A DNA stretch of 64,000 nucleotides from positions 27,746,510-27,810,509 of the forward strand of contig OX328128.1 in assembly GCA_946811695.1 (NCBI GenBank). Direction: 5' to 3'. The notes beneath the pieces are model-generated. The model searched no databases. It was not told the DNA's origin and saw only the letters and a program-made list of their open reading frames with translations. Shown here in pieces: positions 45,476 to 58,259 of the stretch. Source of the stretch: Gonocerus acuteangulatus. Lineage: Eukaryota; Arthropoda; Insecta; Hemiptera; Coreidae. The position numbers and the translations under genes were made by a program. Within the stretch, counting starts at the first letter, position 1. Every line of letters starts with the position of its first letter.

Positions 45476-46474
45476 GATGAAAGGATCGTCGAATACACCA
45501 GTAAAAAAAAACTGCTTTTTAGGAGATCTTGAAAAAATCAGAGCAATTATGATTTTGATGTAAAAATCTTCCACTCACATATGTTATAAGATTTTCTCAG
45601 ACGATCTCCACAAGCTACACATTTACAGTAAGTAATTTTTTTTTAAAGTTCGGATAATTGGAGGTAGTAGGAAAGAAAATTATTATATTAGTGGGTTTTT
45701 AATTTATTGGGCTTATATATTATATTAAATGGGCTTTTAAATATTTGTATTATTAGATCTTTTATTTTGTTTGCACCTTACGTGTTTATAGAGCAAATCG
45801 TCCTGTTGCGGGCTCTGGAATCAAATAAAAAAATAAATAATTTATTGAGATACTTTTTAAATATTAAAAAAAAAAAAAATCAGAAATCGTGTTACCTGGG
45901 AAATGGGATGACCTCTGAGATGTTTCTTAGGTTTTTCGGATATGTCCTTAAATATCTCGAAACCGCTTTAGACATTGTTGCAAATGTAAAGTACCTATTC
46001 CAAACATTATAGGGTGGCCAACAAATAAGATTATTTCTCGACCTTGTGTCGAGTTTTGATATATTTTATCCGGGAAATTCGGTGCTTAAATAAAGTAATT
46101 ACTTCTTAAAATATCGTCAATTTTCTTTAGTGGCGCCTATGACCTTGCTTCGTTTTTAAAATATCTTTTTAACTTTACATGTTATGAAACTGTTTCTATT
46201 CGAAGCTTTCTTCATGGCGCGAGGGACAAGAACGGCGCGGAAAATGAAATCATTATTTTTATTTTTTTAAAAATTTATAAATTCCTAAGATCCTGAACTA
46301 TAGATACGTAATCCGAAGTATTCACATATAGAAAATTTAAAGAAGAAATAATAATGTTGGTTTAACGGCCCTAAGGTCCATTAGATTTTTAGCTGATTTA
46401 TATTCATGTTATGCCAGTAGTTTTCGAGTGAAGGTCAATAAAAGAGAATTGACAAAGTTAATTTAATTTATTTA
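45476..46474. other. unannotated DNA
   Basis: A 101-codon frame at 45707-46012 is low complexity. No feature recognised. Confidence 0.4.
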
Positions 46475-47045
46475 GGCTCTACATGTTTCAAACTTTAGGT
46501 GCCTCTTCAGGAGCTAAAAAACTCACTAAACTAGAAAAAAATCAGTCCCGTAACAGGCCACGAGGGCCCTGAGGGGCAGATACTATAGTGGTATCTGGTT
46601 CATGGCCATATGGTACACTATAGAGATAGTATGGTCAGTAAAATTCTCCGACCGCCTGATTTTCCTCTTGCTGCTTCGACAGCTAGAGACATTAGCACGA
46701 AGGTACCCATCAATAAATTATTTAATGGCTGGGCTGGCCTAGAATCGGACAGGCAGGCCTAATCCAGCCCATAAACGAAGACAGCAGAAGGTAAAAACAC
46801 TTCAGTGCTTGCTCGGTATTTGAACTCTGGTCCTCCAGCATACTAGTCCAGTGCTCTACCACTGAGCTCGTTCCCGACTAAACTCGAAATACAGACTAAT
46901 TGTATTAAGGCTAACCTTCCCGTACAATAGCCACGTCCAAACTCACAGTTCGCCTTAATACAATCAGGCTGTTTCTAGTTTAATGAGTTTTTTAACTCCT
47001 AAAGAGGCAAGTAGGGTTTGAAACAAGTATAGCTCAAATAAAATA
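46475..47045. repeat. foldback element split by SINE-C
   Basis: Left arm: TACATGTTTCAAACTTTAGG, GCCTCTTCAGGAGCTAAAAA, ACTC and, after the SINE, GACTAATTGTATTAAGG (46475-46537 and 46890-46912). Right arm: CCTTAATACAATCAGG, AGTTTAATGAGTTTTTTAAC, TCCTAAAGAGGC and GTTTGAAACAAGTA (46953-47033). Without the SINE the element is ~220 bp. Confidence 0.75.
46525..46889 (-). mobile_element. SINE-C inserted in a foldback, with TSD
   Basis: ACTAAACTAGAAA (46525-46537) and ACTAAACTCGAAA (46877-46889) flank it with one mismatch. The minus-strand head GAGCTCAGTGGTAGAGCACT and B-box-like GAGTTCAAATACC match SINE-C at 17730-18052. The end CCTGTTACGGGACTG matches too. Confidence 0.85.
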
Positions 47046-47496
47046 ATTTTAATTGATTTTTATTGACCTTCAGTTCGAAAGGAAAATATCGGATTGAAGA
47101 AGGTTGGGTACTATTAAATTTAAATTCAGGTTCAGGTTATACATTTTACTATAGAAAATTGTGAAACAAATTCCTGGCCAGTTGTACAAGTAGTAATATT
47201 CTGGAAAGGTCAATATTAATTGTATAAAATAATACATCTGTGCAGCATGGAGGAATTGCGGGGGCGAAAATCCGATTAGAGCAAATTGTTGTAATATCCG
47301 ATATTGGCTTTGGTGTTAGAGGATAGCCGTAAAAGGATAACATTTACTGATAAATTTATGACCCACCCCCCCCCCTTTTCCCCCAGAACGATGAGAAAAT
47401 AGCCGATGAGGCGCTAAGTCCAGGATCGTGACGGCTCGGCGTCGGTGTAATTTTCAACTCGGCGAAATATGCAATGGACTCTATCCTTGTACGGAG
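47046..47496. other. unannotated DNA
   Basis: C-run at 47366-47381. No recognised feature. Confidence 0.4.
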
Positions 47497-47571
47497 ATTA
47501 CCTGTACATCATTACTGTACACCATATTACCTGTACATCAGTTCTGTACACCATATTATCTGTACATCAGC
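47497..47571 (+). repeat. 29-bp tandem repeat, ~2.6 units
   Basis: ATTA(C/T)CTGTACATCA...CTGTACACCAT starts at 47497, 47526 and 47555. Confidence 0.9.
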
Positions 47572-47689
47572 ACTCGGCGATGAAGTTGTATCCTTGTAAC
47601 AACATCTTAAGCAGTTGTCTAAGCCGACATCAAATTATTCGGAGTGTATAAGATGCAATATGAGTCGGTACAAGTTTATGTTAAATCCA
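47572..47689. other. unannotated DNA
   Basis: Short link with no signal. Confidence 0.35.
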
Positions 47690-48300
47690 TTTTAGCGCGG
47701 TTCCTCCCTCCCTTCATAGGAAGGTTTATGAGGTTGAACTCATGACGCGCTTATGAGGTTGAACTCATCACGAAATCCGGAAGTGCTGACTACTGAAACC
47801 TCAACGCTTCAGAACCCCTCGAGAACGAAAATAACAGTGATTCATTTTGTTTTCTTATATATGTATGTGTATGTGTAAATTTTACACATACACATACGTG
47901 TAAATTTAAATTTTACGTTTGGAGTTAAGGAAGGATTAGAATAAAATATTTTATTATAGACATGAAAAGTTTTGGGAACTTCGCATATTTTCCTTAACAT
48001 CTCAAAAGCAGTTAGCAAATCGTGGTAAATGGATACAAATACGTAACACAAAACGTCAAATCCATTACCTACAGATTCCACAAATCTAAATCCTGTTTGT
48101 TTTTTTGTTGTTTTTTTTTTAAAAAAATACCCAGGAAACAATCGGATCTTGGTAAATGTTCTAAATATCTCGAAAACGGTTGGCGAATCATGGTAAATGA
48201 GAGGTAACCATTCGAAAGCTTACTGATTGCTCTACAAATAAATATTCTTATGTAATTTTCAATGGGGTGATTTCAATCGGAGAAATGAGTGCTTAAAACT
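47690..48300 (-). mobile_element. family F element, copy 2
   Basis: TTTTAGCGCGGTTCCTCCCT hairpin, GAGGTTGAACTCATGACG (present twice, 47729-47765), CCGGAAGTGCTGACTACTGA, CGAAAATAACAGTG, then TATATGTATGTGTATG in place of long (TA)n, then GATGATTC..., AAATATCTCGAAAACGGTTG and TTTCAATCGGAGAAATGAGT, inverse to 42950-43740. No ORF. Confidence 0.7.
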
Positions 48301-48949
48301 TCGAAATTGATAATTTGGTATTTTCATTGGGTTTTTGTCTCTATTTACCGGAACTTTTTATTTGTTTGTTATTTTTTATTGCATTTAACACTAAAATTAT
48401 TAGTCTAGTGAAACAAGGTGAGACAATGAGAAACATTGTTATTGCGTTTCCAAGAGCGATGGTTGAGATAGAGATGGAGTAATTTCCGCTTAGGATACAA
48501 TCAGTTTGCTGTTGTGGCGATTAAAATCTTATATTACTTCCCTTTGAGATTTAATTGTATAATTTTCACGAAAAAGCAAAACTTTTCAATAAATTCCTTT
48601 ACTTATGCGATAAGGGATGTAAACGAAAACGTGATAAGCTGACTGGATGCCATGATAATTGGATGAGGTTGAATTCGATTTGGAAAATATTGAATTTGAC
48701 ATCAAAATGCTATGAATATTTTATAAGCAGTCATGAAATGACATTGCACTCTTATAATTTGGTAAATAACACGAAAAGTGATGAGAAATCAGTTTTTATC
48801 AGACATTTCACACTAAAAAAAAGCCTACTTTTGGTTGGCGTACCTCATAAGGACGGTAGAGAAATCAGCGAATGCGATGCGATTCCTAGGCAGATGTCTT
48901 TAGAGTGTCACTTAGATTTTCCAAGCACGTTGTAAGGAAAAATTTCAAG
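48301..48949 (+). other. unannotated DNA with a 126-codon ORF
   Basis: The frame at 48555-48935 starts with ATG? (the first codon is a start-type codon after GTATAATTTTCACG) and encodes a Cys/His/Lys-containing peptide, including FLYLCDKGCKRKRDKLTGCH. I recognise no family and no zinc-finger spacing. It directly precedes repeat Q copy 2, so a transposon remnant is possible. Confidence 0.18.
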
Positions 48950-49260
48950 AATAAGAAAATCTGGCAGAGCAAATAGAGTTTCCCAGAAGACCACGAATAC
49001 ATTATCTATTCCCTCATCCATAGAGTAGTTACAAGGAAATCTCAAATTGTATTCAAACCATGAATTTTCCTCGGTGTACTCTCTATGTTCTCAAGGTGTT
49101 ACGAGAAGACGGATGTCTTGGCTTTCTTAGACAGTATTCCAAGCAGACCTCGACTTCTTGAAGCCAGCAGGAATCTACTTGCGGAGTTAGTTCCCTATAA
49201 GTAGTGACATCGCCTGGGAAAATAGTCCGACTCAAGGCACTGCGTCATCTTAGTGCGAGC
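48950..49260 (+). repeat. old dispersed repeat Q, copy 2
   Basis: GTTTCCCAGAAGACCACGAA and GTTAGTTCCCTATAAGTAGT + GACATCGCCTGGG match blocks at 13300-13790 in the same order. Confidence 0.4.
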
Positions 49261-49529
49261 TCATATCCTTCTCATCTCAAGCAACTTGGAATAACAACTT
49301 TTAATATTTAGTTTGCAAATTTCTTCCTATTTTTGTGGGAAAGTTACCTTGATGACCGAAAATTCTGATAAGCAATTTGAAATACCACCTGGAAGAAAAC
49401 GAAATCGTAAACGCTTAATAGGCCATACTACACATAAAATCGACAGAATCCAGCTCTAATGTCCCTCCTATTTGACCCGTTCTTAAAAAAATCTATCTAA
49501 AACGCATAATAATACAAATTTATTTGTTA
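49261..49529. other. unannotated DNA
   Basis: No recognised feature. Confidence 0.35.
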
Positions 49530-49965
49530 CTAGCTGTTACCCGGCGTGCTATGCGACACCTACTTTCTGCATCTAGAAACGAAAAAATAAATTAGAAACC
49601 AAATAAGTAATATTAAAATCTAATATCGCAAATCTGTAACTATTTGAATTAATATTTTCGAACCTCGTGACCTCCAAACTGTGAGTCCTAGACGATTTTG
49701 ACCTAGCTTATGGACTCCTCCCGAATCAAGACTTACATGTGTGCCAAGTTTGATGAAAATAGGTCGAACTGTTTGGATTTGTATAAGGACCAACATACAG
49801 ACAAGCAGCAGGTTTTTGACCTAGCCTACGAGTCTTCCCGGATCAAGACCTACCACTGTTCCCAGTTTGGTCAAAATCAGTCAAACTGTGTGGATTTGTA
49901 CTAGGCAAAAACAGACAAACAGATGGACAAATAAACATACATGTGATTTTTATATATATAGATTT
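49530..49965 (+). repeat. interspersed repeat T, copy 2, with an internal duplication
   Basis: It starts ACTAGCTGTTACCCGGCGTG (49531) and ends in TTTTTATATATATAGATT. A ~106-bp module (TTTTGACCTAGC...CAAGAC...CAAGTTTGATGAAAATAGGT...GTGGATTTGTA) occurs twice, at about 49697-49785 and 49813-49905. The module's open frame is probably incidental. Confidence 0.65.
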
Positions 49966-50284
49966 TACCGCCCTAGTTTTATTGGGAAAATAATTTTACG
50001 AATGAGCATCCTTTTTGTTGGACATTTATAGTCACCAGTTCAGTTTAAAAACTTCAAAACCAGCAAAATGTTTTTTTTTTTATTTATTTATTTTTTTTTT
50101 TATAAAACTTCTTCAACTTCAATTATAACCAAAATGTATACCTCTAAAGTTAGAAAAATATTAATAGTAAAAACAAATCATCTAAATAATTCGTATTTGG
50201 CGGAATTTTGCCTATGGAGAGAGAAAGATAACGCGCTCAAAAACCGCTCTGATTCATTCATACTAAACTTTGAAACAAGAAACT
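49966..50284. other. unannotated AT-rich DNA
   Basis: T-run at 50070-50101. No recognised feature. Confidence 0.4.
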
Positions 50285-50545
50285 CATTCCCTCAACAGGC
50301 CAATAGCGCCCAGAGGGCAGATAGTGTAGAGCCATCTGACTCTAGGGAGATGAGTTTAGTACTCTACTCGGAGCCTCAGCATTTTTGTTCCGGACGCTTG
50401 TAGGTATCCATTAAAATTAATAAAGACAAGGTGCGCTTAGGGGCGTTCTAGGACCCCGGATCCCCCATGAGCGGGCCCGAGTTTTGATCTTAGGCCCGTC
50501 AAAACATTATTCGAGTGCCTTACCCCCGACCTAATATCGCTCCCC
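50285..50545 (-). mobile_element. SINE-C-like element, strongly diverged
   Basis: CCTCAACAGGCCAATAGCGC, CAGAGGGCAGATAGTGTAGA, GCATTTTTGTTCCGGACGC.TGTAGGTA and TTTTGATCTTAGGCCC keep the order of SINE-C (compare 46545-46850). The head and its pol III boxes are degraded. Confidence 0.5.
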
Positions 50546-51423
50546 GATCTTTAAAAACATTTTAATAAATCGTTTCTAAAACTTTCCAGCCTAATTGAAA
50601 GGTTTAAAGGGGAATTGAATCGCTAAGGCGTGAGTGACACCCTCCGGGTAATTACCCCTGTGACATTGATGCTATTTCGCCCCGGTATCTCAGGTTTCTC
50701 TCAACACCTCATATGGTATGTATGCCAGGTTGTTATGCCCCGATTCTAACAGGACATAACGATCTGACGAATTCCTTCGAAGCCTTAGAACCCACAAGAA
50801 GAACGCTTGTTGCCCCCTTTCGATCAGTTCGAGGATATTCTAATTGCCGACACGTTAATCAGAACGAAATTCCGTATGCACGCAGAAGTATTTAATTTTT
50901 AATTCGTAGGCATTTGATTAACAGGCTTACAAAAATGACAATACCATCTCCAATAGCTATACAGCTGAGCTGCTTGCTTTTGGTGAAGCTCTAAACATGG
51001 ATCTCCAAGGAAGCCGATTTAATTATATTTGGAAGGCATGACATTCCATAAAGTTCCGAAAAATTCTTTTATAGCCAATAGAAAAGACTATATGGATCTA
51101 TCTGGACATTAGGTAAATAATGTTTTAAAATCTATAATACCAACAGTTTTAAAATCTTTATGAATATTTGATGATCATGTGAGAAATATATAGTTACTTT
51201 CATGTAGAACGGCATGTGAGGATCTCGTAAATTGTTTTTATCTTTACTCAATAAATAAATATTAAAAAAAAATTCCGTTAGGAATAAAAATCAATACCAA
51301 TCGTGGGCCGAGAATCTCTCCTTGTAAGCTCCCTGAGGAAGTAGCGGTGAAACGATTTCATCATTCCTTCAAATATTAGGAATAATATCTCCATGTAGTA
51401 TACATTCAATATCATAAGAAGAA
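50546..51423. other. unannotated DNA
   Basis: A 60-codon frame at 50713-50895 has no recognised motif. Nothing else seen. Confidence 0.4.
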
Positions 51424-51480
51424 TTTCCGACACGCAGGAGTTGCACTACTAAAAATATTCCTCAGCAAGATGGTTTGTTT
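51424..51480 (-). mobile_element. family E 3'-end fragment
   Basis: TTTCCGACACGCAGGAGTTG + CACTACTAAAAATATTCCTCAG is the reverse complement of the family E 3' module (CTCAG...CTAG..TGCAGCTCCTGCGTGACGGA), diverged. Confidence 0.55.
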
Positions 51481-53054
51481 GTGCCAAATTGATAGGAAAT
51501 GAGAGCTTCAACTTAGTGATGTACTGAATATAAAAGTATATATATATACTCTGGCAAATATTTATTTTTTCTTCTTTGTTTCTAATGTTACGTGAGTTTT
51601 TTGTATTAATTGTATAATGAACGGATTAAATTGAGTCAATTATAAAAAAGAAAATCGTTTCGGAGGTTTCGGAGTAAATACATTTTGAATATTTATAATA
51701 TAATCAGTTTTGGTTAGTGTATTGGAAAAACCTGATGCTTTGATAATAAATTTTCAATATCTCGCATAACCTAAGTTAGTTTTAATCATTATTTTCCTCG
51801 GTTTTATGTTAGAAGATTGTTTATATAAGTAAACTTTTCTACTTGGTAGAAGGATGGAAAAGCAATTAACATCATTCTCCTGTTATTCCATTTTATGGGT
51901 ATATCTTTTTTTAGCCAGAAGAACAGCTGTAATCAATTTCTAAACCGACTTGCTTAAAATGCAAATTCTGGACGGCCGATTACCTCTTTGAAATCATAAT
52001 TGACTTTTGGGGCTCGATATAGAAGACATTGGGTATCACTGGCGCTCACTAACCACCTCTATGGACTGTGTACTTTATATTTTCAGAATGTTATGTATGT
52101 TGAATATTTTGAAAAATGTTACGTCCTAAAATTAGATATGATATTGAAATAAATTGACGCTAATTAATCCCAAAACGATTCAAAGCAAGAATCGAATGCC
52201 CTACGATGACTTTGCACTCTGGGGTTCAGAAAAACAGCCATCACACAAACACATGCACACTGGCAGACAAACGGAGCACAATTATTTCACAATAGGGAAC
52301 GAAAGCAGCCAGTCACGACGCCCGACTCGCACGAAGTACGGAGAGAGGGGGCGCGTCCGTCGCGTGGTCTAAAGTACGTCGTGCGTCTCTCAGATTCCCA
52401 GAAGCCTTTAGCCTGACTAAGCAGGAGAGTACGTCCGAAAAATTCCAAGAAGGCGACGTTAGAGACACGCAATGCGTGACATAGTGCTTTATCATTAACC
52501 AATCTTAATTCCAGCGACTTACATAGGCATTAGAAGGTGGACATGCCTGTCAAATCCGTGGACCAAATCGTCACAAGGAAGCCTACGATTTCTTCTTTTT
52601 AACTTTATTATTCACAATTCCCAACGTCAATAGCCTCGTGAACGTAATCCCGTGGGATTCAGTCCTAACCCAGGAGTAGACCACTTGGTTCTCTCCTCTA
52701 CACGTCTAGGGGGGCACCTACATTGGTCCCGATCCGATCCATTCCGATAGCCACCGACTGTCGGAAGAAAACCAAACACAAGCATCTAATTAAAAACCCC
52801 GTTATTTATCAATTTATCAACCCTATGCCCTATATTTATCAACCCTAAGCCCTATATTTATATATTATTTGAAACTCATTTTACCTTAAAACGACCAGCC
52901 TCTTTTTTACATGAGTAGATTACAAAAGTTAAAAAAATAGTCTGTATTTTTAAAGTAAAATAATTTTTAAATTACATTTAAATATTGTACACAGGGACCA
53001 AATTATTGGTGTGACGGAGAAATAAGGGGTTTCTATGATATGTTAATACTATAC
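51481..53054. other. unannotated DNA with a CpG-rich island
   Basis: The stretch 52280-52480 is clearly richer in G, C and CpG (for example GGGGGCGCGTCCGTCGCGTG) than the rest of the window. Short frames on both strands carry no motif. It could be a promoter-type island or an unrecognised repeat. Confidence 0.35.
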
Positions 53055-53440
53055 TTTATTTAAATCATTAAAATGATAAGGTTTACAATAAGTTTGACCT
53101 AAAAGTTTTCTTTGCAAGAAAATAATATCATTAGACAAAAATTAATATCAGATTTTGTGTTTCACTGCAATTCTATTCATTTGGGCAGCGACCTTTATTT
53201 ATCTAGAACCAATGTTTTCCTTTTTTCGAATTTCGTTGTAGAAAAGATAAAAAATAAAGGTTGGTAATAGTCGAAGAGTGGTCAGAATGGTCGAACAGTT
53301 AATGACATTTCCAGTGTACAACCATAATAGGAATAACCAAGAAGAAATTGCAAAACCGAGCCCAAAAACTTCGCTTGCTTTCGCAAAATGGTCCACAAAG
53401 CTAACTAATATGTAAGTTATAAAAAATCAAAATCGTGCCG
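53055..53440 (-). CDS. possible 3'-terminal exon of an unidentified host gene
   Basis: On the minus strand a 65-codon frame (53396-53199) encodes a peptide with two hydrophobic stretches (GLGFAISSWLFLLWLY and LRLLPTFIFYLFY) and a charged end RKKENIGSR. Upstream, TATTAGTTAG preceded by a T-rich run (53405-53450, minus strand) could be a splice acceptor. Downstream, AATAAA lies on the minus strand at 53055-53060, about 140 bp after the stop. This is the arrangement expected of a last exon of a membrane protein. I recognise no family and see no upstream exon, so chance is a real alternative. Unlike other frames here it is not in any repeat I can identify. Confidence 0.25.
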
Positions 53441-53476
53441 AATTTGTTAGTTTCGAGTTCACCAATAAAACTATAT

Positions 53477-53740
53477 CATATCGCACTAGTATTTCTAAAG
53501 TGACACAACTCAAAATAAAACTCAACTGAAAATGTGTCACCCTTGCCTATGTAGTGGCCTTAGCATTAAGACAGGAAGAGTGACACAAGTGCCCTCTGGT
53601 GTCCAAGCTCTGAATCTAGGTACTTACAGTTTTGATGGTTGATAAAGATATATTTACCATGTCTTTCACAGTCATAACTATGACGGTGTGAATAAACCGA
53701 TTATTGAGTTGTGTCACTTTATAAATACTAGTGCGATATG
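53477..53740 (+). repeat. palindromic MITE, family N, copy 3
   Basis: Termini CATATCGCACTAGTATTTCT and AAATACTAGTGCGATATG are inverted. The next block AAAGTGACACAACTCAAAAT mirrors TGAGTTGTGTCACTTT. The unique centre (GTGTCACCCTTGCC ... AACCATCAAAAC region reversed) is shared with copies 1 and 2. No ORF. Confidence 0.88.
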
Positions 53741-53858
53741 TTAAGCTCTATAATATGTATATGTAAACCTGTATCATGTGTAAAGGTCTATCTTCTAGCT
53801 ATGTAAAATGGAAGAGATCGGGGCAAAATAATGCCGAGCAACAATTTAAACAGAATTC

Positions 53859-54018
53859 ACTGTAGCTGCTATATGTTGGATGTTATGTGGGACTATCAGT
53901 TGAAATGGTTAGGAGCAACACGATTAAGTAGCATAAAGAGCTTGTAGTCATATTTTAAGTAGCATTTGCATCATAGACTGATAGCCCCACACAATATCCA
54001 ACATATAGCAGCTGCAGT
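53859..54018. repeat. 160-bp foldback repeat
   Basis: ACTGTAGCTGCTATATGTTG (53859) through GGGACTATCAGT pairs with ACTGATAGCCCCAC...CAACATATAGCAGCTGCAGT ending at 54018. Confidence 0.8.
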
Positions 54019-54310
54019 TAAGCTTTGTCATATCATATATCTATTAAAGTTCTTATCGCCAAATCTGCAAAGAAGTTCAATAAAAAAAAAACCCCTGTTA
54101 TCATCACTTGAGATACAAAGCTAACAATCAAATTAAAATATCAATTAAACACCCAAAGAAATACTGTCCCCGAATAAAGAGACCCTAGGACTTGATGTCT
54201 GGAACCTGTTGCTGTTGTTTTATCCCGAAGAATTTATCATTGTTCCACGTGACCACTTAAAACCTCTTTAACATAATTCGAGGCCTCTTGAATAAAAGAT
54301 TACTCCTTTT
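54019..54310. other. unannotated DNA
   Basis: No recognised feature. Confidence 0.4.
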
Positions 54311-56670
<2,360 letters not shown>

Positions 56671-57139
56671 TGAAACTCCATCTACCCTTTTCTCGTCTGG
56701 ATTTCTTCCTTGTAAACCATTAATAAATCACTCACAGTCTTTTGAAATTGTTTAAACCTACATACTGGACATTTATTTTAAACGTTATCCTTATAACAAG
56801 CTCAGGATAAAATAAGAAGTAATAAAAGAGTTACTGATGACATTTTCATGATGACATGTTGATACTTAGCCATCGAGGTGATAACAAGTCAAGAAAGTTG
56901 CGATTTGTCTAAGAAAAACGGAAAGATCAAAAATGTTGCGACATGCTCATTGGCAGCCTACTTCAACTAAAAAAAAATTAACAAAGAAAATAATCAACAA
57001 TAGTAAACAAAATACTAGCTCATGCAAATGAAATAATTTTTTATGTGTGTATTAAGTAACATAGTAAGCATAATGTAATGTAAATATGTAAATAGACAAT
57101 AGAGAGATAGTTAGTCGTTGCTGAGATACGAAAACAAGG
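56671..57139. other. unannotated DNA with a family M half-copy
   Basis: At 56895-56975, GCGATTTGTCTAAGAAAAAC...CATTGGCAGCCTACTTCAAC is a diverged arm of family M. Confidence 0.45.
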
Positions 57140-57235
57140 TATAGTTGGGATTCGGCTAGGAGAAAAACGTCAGACTTTCAGGGAGAAATCTGTATTTGGA
57201 CGTTTCGTCTGCACATTGGCAGCCTTCTTCAGCTA
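57140..57235 (+). repeat. family M, single arm
   Basis: GTTGGGATTCGGCTAGGAGA, CGTCAGACTTTCAGG and GGCAGCCTTCTTCAGCT match the arms at 6979-7267. The partner arm is not found nearby. Confidence 0.7.
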
Positions 57236-57497
57236 AAAAAATACAACTTATAAGTAAAAAAATAAATATACAACTTGTAAGTAAAAAAACAGGCAGAAAT
57301 GTGCGTAGTATATACATCAAGACAATAAATTTTAACCAATCTTATTTTTAAACAATGAAAATACGGTAGTTGGAAAGTAAACAGCATGTAGAAAGTAGTA
57401 AGTAAACAGTTCAAAAAACAAAAACAAAAAAAATCATTTTTCATATAGTGAGAAAAAAAATCTATTCTATAAGTGAATATAATTTATAATAATTAAT
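57236..57497. other. unannotated AT-rich DNA
   Basis: ACAACTTATAAGTAAAAAA is partly duplicated at 57242-57288. Nothing else. Confidence 0.35.
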
Positions 57498-57734
57498 CAG
57501 GGTGTCTACTGCACGAAAAAGTCACGAAAATCACGAAAATGTCACGAAATGAAAAATAGGGCACGAAAATCACGAAAAAGTCACGAATTTGGAAACCATG
57601 TCACGAATTTTTTCTATTCCAAGATTTCCCATCAAAGATCTAAATTCAGCGAAGTTTCTTGAATTAATCTTTGTCCACTAAAACTGTGTACAATCCAGTG
57701 GACTGAAAACTCGCAGGTATTAGCTCGGGCTCAT
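57498..57734 (+). mobile_element. left part of a hAT-like transposon (host of the Foldback insertion)
   Basis: It begins CAGGGTGTCTACTGCACGAA, a terminus I associate with hAT-like arthropod elements, followed by repeated GTCACGAAAA words. Near its right end a frame LCTIQWTENSQVLARAH resembles a conserved W-E/N block of hAT-related transposases (RW.EN...A.RA). This frame continues across the Foldback insertion at 62762 if one copy of the 9-bp duplication is removed. The class is inference. Confidence 0.45.
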
Positions 57735-58259
57735 GTGTGTGTGAAGCTGGCGTCTCATTTCGTGGAAACTCAAAATTATTTGAGAGTTCTGGCTTTATTT
57801 TGAATAGTTCTAGAGTTATTGATAAGTTAAATTAATAGTTCCGGCCTTTAAGCAAAAAAAAAAAAAAAATGGCATAACAAATGATTTGCCAAGTTCACAC
57901 AGCAAATCATTTTGTTTTTCGACATTTTCCGTATCAGCAATTGTCAGAATTAAAAAAATAATAGATTTGTAAGAGTTCTGAGGATAGTTCTACATTTTAG
58001 AAGCAAAAAAAAAAAACGATTAAAAAAGAAAAAGATTTACTAAAATTATCCCGATATACACACGGTTTGAGATCTAAAGCCAATCAATAACTAGTTGTTT
58101 TAATTATTCTAAACGAGTTCTAATATCAAGTCATGTACAATGCCTTTCCGACCAGTTCTGATACAAGGATTAATCGGAAGTATTTTAAAAAAATTATTAT
58201 ACTTGTAAAATACGTTCATATTTGTAAAAATAAAAAATTCACCGCCGCTCGAAATTTGA

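Noticed and set aside
49710..49904. 64-codon repeated frame (SSRIKTY...SNCVDLY)
   Set aside because: It is the ~106-bp duplicated module of repeat T. The same module is non-coding in copy 1.
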